A DNA stretch of 6,814 nucleotides from an uncultured Lachnospiraceae bacterium (lineage in GTDB: Bacteria; Bacillota; Clostridia; Lachnospirales; Lachnospiraceae). The position numbers were made by a program, and so were the translations under genes. Shown here one piece after another: positions 4,578 through 6,814 of this stretch; the stretch's first letter is position 1, and every line of letters begins with the position of its first letter. The notes under the pieces were generated by a model. It had not been told where the DNA came from, ran no database searches, and saw nothing but the letters and a program-made list of their open reading frames with translations. Location: NCBI GenBank assembly GCA_910585895.1, contig CAJUHY010000074.1, forward strand, positions 3,988 to 10,801, read 5' to 3'.

Positions 4578-6068
4578 TTAAATATTCAGATTCGTATAAC
4601 CCATCAAACTCTCATCAACTTCCCGCGCAACTTCCCTGCCCTCGCGGATTGCCCACACAACCAGAGACTGTCCTCTATGCATGTCCCCGGCAGTAAAGAC
4701 ATTCTTGACATTTGTCTCATAATGTTCTGCTTCCGTCCATACGTTCGTACGCTCATTCAAAGCCACGGCAAAAGCATCGGCGATATATTTTTCTGTTCCC
4801 AGAAAACCAGCTGCAATCAAGACTAAGTCCGCCTCCATCTTATTCTCACTGCCAGGCATTTCCGCCATCACCATACGCCCAGTCTTTTCATCTTTCTTGC
4901 TTTCAAGCTTTACTGTCACCAAACCGCAGAGTTTGCCATTTTTATCTTTAAGAAATTCTTTGACTGTAGTCTGGTAAATACGTGGGTCGTGCCCAAACAC
5001 GGCAAGCGCTTCCTCCTGACCATAGTCCGTCTTGCAGACCTTAGGCCACTCCGGCCATGGATTGCTCTGGGCACGTCTATCCGGCGCTTTCGGCATCATT
5101 TCAAGCTGCGTGACGGAAGCCGCACCGTGGCGGACAGAGGTTCCCACACAGTCGTTACCGGTATCACCGCCGCCGATGATTACCACCCGCTTACCCTTTG
5201 CAGAAATGTACTTGTTGTCCTTCAGTTCAGACTCAAGCAGGCTCCTGGTCGTTGCCGACAGAAAGTCCACCGCAAAATAGATACCTTTGGCATCCCGCCC
5301 GGGAACATTGATATCCCTTGGATTCTTTGCCCCACAGGCAAGGATAAGCCTGTCATACTCTTTTAGGAGCTTTGCTGCCTTGATATCTTTACCCACGTTG
5401 ACGCCGGTGACAAACTCCACACCTTCTTCTTCCATGATTTTTACTTTGCGTTCAATCACATGTTTCTCTAATTTCATATTGGGTATGCCGTACATCAGCA
5501 ATCCGCCTACGCGGTCATCGCGCTCATACACGGTTACCTGATGTCCGCGTTTGTTGAGCTGGTCCGCTGCTGCCAGTCCCGCCGGACCGGAGCCAATAAC
5601 CGCCACTTTCTTGCCTGTGCGGACTTTGGGCGGCCGTGCCTTGGCAAACCCCTGCGCATATGCATTCTCAATAATGCCAAATTCATTTTCCTTGACAGAT
5701 ACGGCATCCCCATAATTTCCACAGGTACAAGCTGCTTCACAAAGAGCCGGGCATACCCGGGCAGTGAACTCAGGAAAGTTATTCGTCTTTTTCAGGCGAT
5801 TGTAGGCCTGCTCCCAGTTCCCTGTATATACCAGGTCATTCCACTCCGGCACCAGGTTGTGCAACGGACAGCCGGAAGTCATGCCCATAATCTCCATACC
5901 AGACTGGCAAAAAGGCACCCCGCACGCCATGCAGCGCGCGCCCTGTTTCTGCTGTTCTTCTCTGGGCAGCGGGATATGGAACTCGTTAAAATTTCCGATA
6001 CGCTCCTTCGGCGATACTGCCTCGGCCGTCTGTCTTTTATAATCCATAAATCCTGTTGGTTTTCCCAT
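4578..6068 (-). CDS. gltD: Glutamate synthase (NADPH) small subunit
   Basis: 496 residues from ATG 6066-6068, which follows GAGGAGG (6078-6084) by 9 nt. An in-frame TTG at 6084-6086 overlaps that site and is rejected. The protein supplies electrons from NADPH through FAD and iron-sulfur clusters to the large subunit for glutamate synthesis from glutamine and 2-oxoglutarate, in the cytosol. Cysteines for two [4Fe-4S] clusters are present: C46, C49, C54, C67 and C106, C110, C114, C116. The FAD-binding Rossmann motif G159-S-G-P-A-G and the NADPH motif G299-G-G-D-T-G follow. The C-terminal F-T-A-G-D-M-H-R-G-Q-S-L-V-V-W-A-I (about 458-474) closes the FAD site. Length and motif order match the GltD family, with no sign of damage. 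It is 19 bp downstream of gltB and certainly co-transcribed. Related oxidoreductase subunits (NfnB, PreT) share the fold, but the gltB neighbour settles the call. Confidence 0.96.
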   Translation of the reverse strand: MGKPTGFMDYKRQTAEAVSPKERIGNFNEFHIPLPREEQQKQGARCMACGVPFCQSGMEIMGMTSGCPLHNLVPEWNDLVYTGNWEQAYNRLKKTNNFPEFTARVCPALCEAACTCGNYGDAVSVKENEFGIIENAYAQGFAKARPPKVRTGKKVAVIGSGPAGLAAADQLNKRGHQVTVYERDDRVGGLLMYGIPNMKLEKHVIERKVKIMEEEGVEFVTGVNVGKDIKAAKLLKEYDRLILACGAKNPRDINVPGRDAKGIYFAVDFLSATTRSLLESELKDNKYISAKGKRVVIIGGGDTGNDCVGTSVRHGAASVTQLEMMPKAPDRRAQSNPWPEWPKVCKTDYGQEEALAVFGHDPRIYQTTVKEFLKDKNGKLCGLVTVKLESKKDEKTGRMVMAEMPGSENKMEADLVLIAAGFLGTEKYIADAFAVALNERTNVWTEAEHYETNVKNVFTAGDMHRGQSLVVWAIREGREVAREVDESLMGYTNLNI

Positions 6069-6087
6069 GATAAAATTCCTCCTCAAG

Positions 6088-6814
6088 TCAATTTCTTATA
6101 CCATAAAAAGCCTCAATCTGCGCTTGTTCTGAACTCAAACCCTTTTCTTCCATCTGTACAATCGCCATCATCATGCGGTTGTAATCGTAAGGCACAATCT
6201 TCTTGAATTTCGGCAAATAACTGCTGAAATCATCAAGAATTTCCTTCCCTTTCTGAGAATTAGTCAATGATACATGTTCCTTTATCATCTCCTTAAGCTC
6301 CATAACATCATATTTGGAAGTAATTTCCTGGGAAAATACCATTTCCTTATTAATTCTGGTGTACAAATCATTATCCTCATCCAGTACATATACAATGCCG
6401 CCGCTCATGCCCGCTGCAAAGTTTTTGCCGGTTTTTCCAAGGACTACGACCCGACCGCCCGTCATATACTCACAGCCATGGTCGCCAACACCCTCCACAA
6501 CTGCATTTGCGCCGGAATTGCGGACACAGAAACGCTCCCCGGCAACTCCATTGATAAATGCCTTGCCGCTGGTAGCGCCATAGAGCGCCACATTACCGAT
6601 AATGATATTTTCATCCTGCCGGTAGCGTACGCCGGCTGGCGGATAAACAACCAGCTTACCGCCGGACAGTCCTTTGCCAAAATAATCGTTGCTGTCACCT
6701 ACAAGTTCCAACGTCAGTCCCTTAGGAATAAACGCGCCAAAACTCTGCCCGCCAGCTCCCGTGCATTTAATCAAGAATGTATCTTCTGCGAGGGTGTCCG
6801 CATAACGCCTGGTG
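6088..6814 (-). CDS. gltB: Glutamate synthase large subunit, C-terminal 241 residues (5' part outside window)
   Basis: The reading frame is open from the right edge to TGA 6088-6090 and gives the C-terminal GXGXG (alpha-helix-like) domain of the large subunit. It begins TRRYADTLAEDTF, continues G-A-G-G-Q-S-F-G-A-F, then GDSNDYFGKGLSGGKLVVYPP-like glycine repeats, G-N-V-A-L-Y-G-A-T-S-G-K-A-F, and G-R-V-V-V-L-G-K-T-G-K-N-F-A-A-G-M-S-G-G. These repeats form the structural beta-helix of GltB. The glutaminase, central, FMN-binding and 3Fe-4S parts lie outside the window. A TTG at 6772-6774 is internal and not a start. The final about 90 residues, ending EAFYGIRN, are helical and variable in the family. 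The gene leads directly into gltD, so this is the standard gltBD operon. Confidence 0.95.
   Translation of the reverse strand, partial: TRRYADTLAEDTFLIKCTGAGGQSFGAFIPKGLTLELVGDSNDYFGKGLSGGKLVVYPPAGVRYRQDENIIIGNVALYGATSGKAFINGVAGERFCVRNSGANAVVEGVGDHGCEYMTGGRVVVLGKTGKNFAAGMSGGIVYVLDEDNDLYTRINKEMVFSQEITSKYDVMELKEMIKEHVSLTNSQKGKEILDDFSSYLPKFKKIVPYDYNRMMMAIVQMEEKGLSSEQAQIEAFYGIRN

Noticed and set aside
5541..6206. 221-residue plus-strand frame across gltD and the gltB end
   Set aside because: Antisense to two conserved enzymes, and it even crosses the gltB-gltD junction. It has no domain-like features.

Overview
The window looks like chromosome of a low-to-moderate GC Gram-positive member of the Clostridia, most likely Lachnospiraceae. 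This is judged from strong AGGAGG-type ribosome binding sites, AT-rich spacers, a clostridial-type lipoprotein signal peptide, and the co-occurrence of an RsgI-like anti-sigma factor with an ECF sigma factor. Species cannot be named from the sequence alone.

Layout from right to left (most genes are on the minus strand): the 3' end of gltB (glutamate synthase large subunit, cut by the window edge) is followed by gltD (small subunit). These form the NADPH-dependent GOGAT that makes glutamate from glutamine and 2-oxoglutarate. Only 88 bp beyond gltD starts a tight three-gene operon: a secreted or surface protein with four Cys/His repeats and a His-rich end (3905-4489), an ECF sigma factor (3392-3877), and a membrane-spanning RsgI-type anti-sigma factor with its own His-rich end (2563-3402). 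Next is a PAS-GGDEF-EAL protein of cyclic-di-GMP metabolism (707-2395) with its own promoter. It converges on a small plus-strand XRE-type repressor (374-667) across a shared hairpin. The repressor is divergent from a lipoprotein gene that runs off the left edge (1-201).

The most interesting part is the sigma/anti-sigma operon. The exported repeat protein has four C-x-H-x4-H-x3-C units, each with four potential metal ligands. It ends in a His/Gly-rich tail resembling the tail of the anti-sigma factor. The anti-sigma factor keeps the DINPSIE signature of the RsgI extracytoplasmic domain. The sigma gene carries a perfect 33-nt palindrome inside the codons for its DNA-recognition helix, shortly before the anti-sigma start. 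A reasonable but unproven reading is an envelope-sensing switch in which the His/Cys-rich extracytoplasmic parts detect a metal, redox change or surface ligand and release the ECF sigma factor.

A second point of interest is the divergent spacer between the lipoprotein and the XRE repressor, which holds three 8-bp repeats at an exact 22-bp period plus a small palindrome, likely an operator. No rRNA, tRNA, insertion sequence or CRISPR array was seen, and no gene-free stretch exceeds 300 bases.
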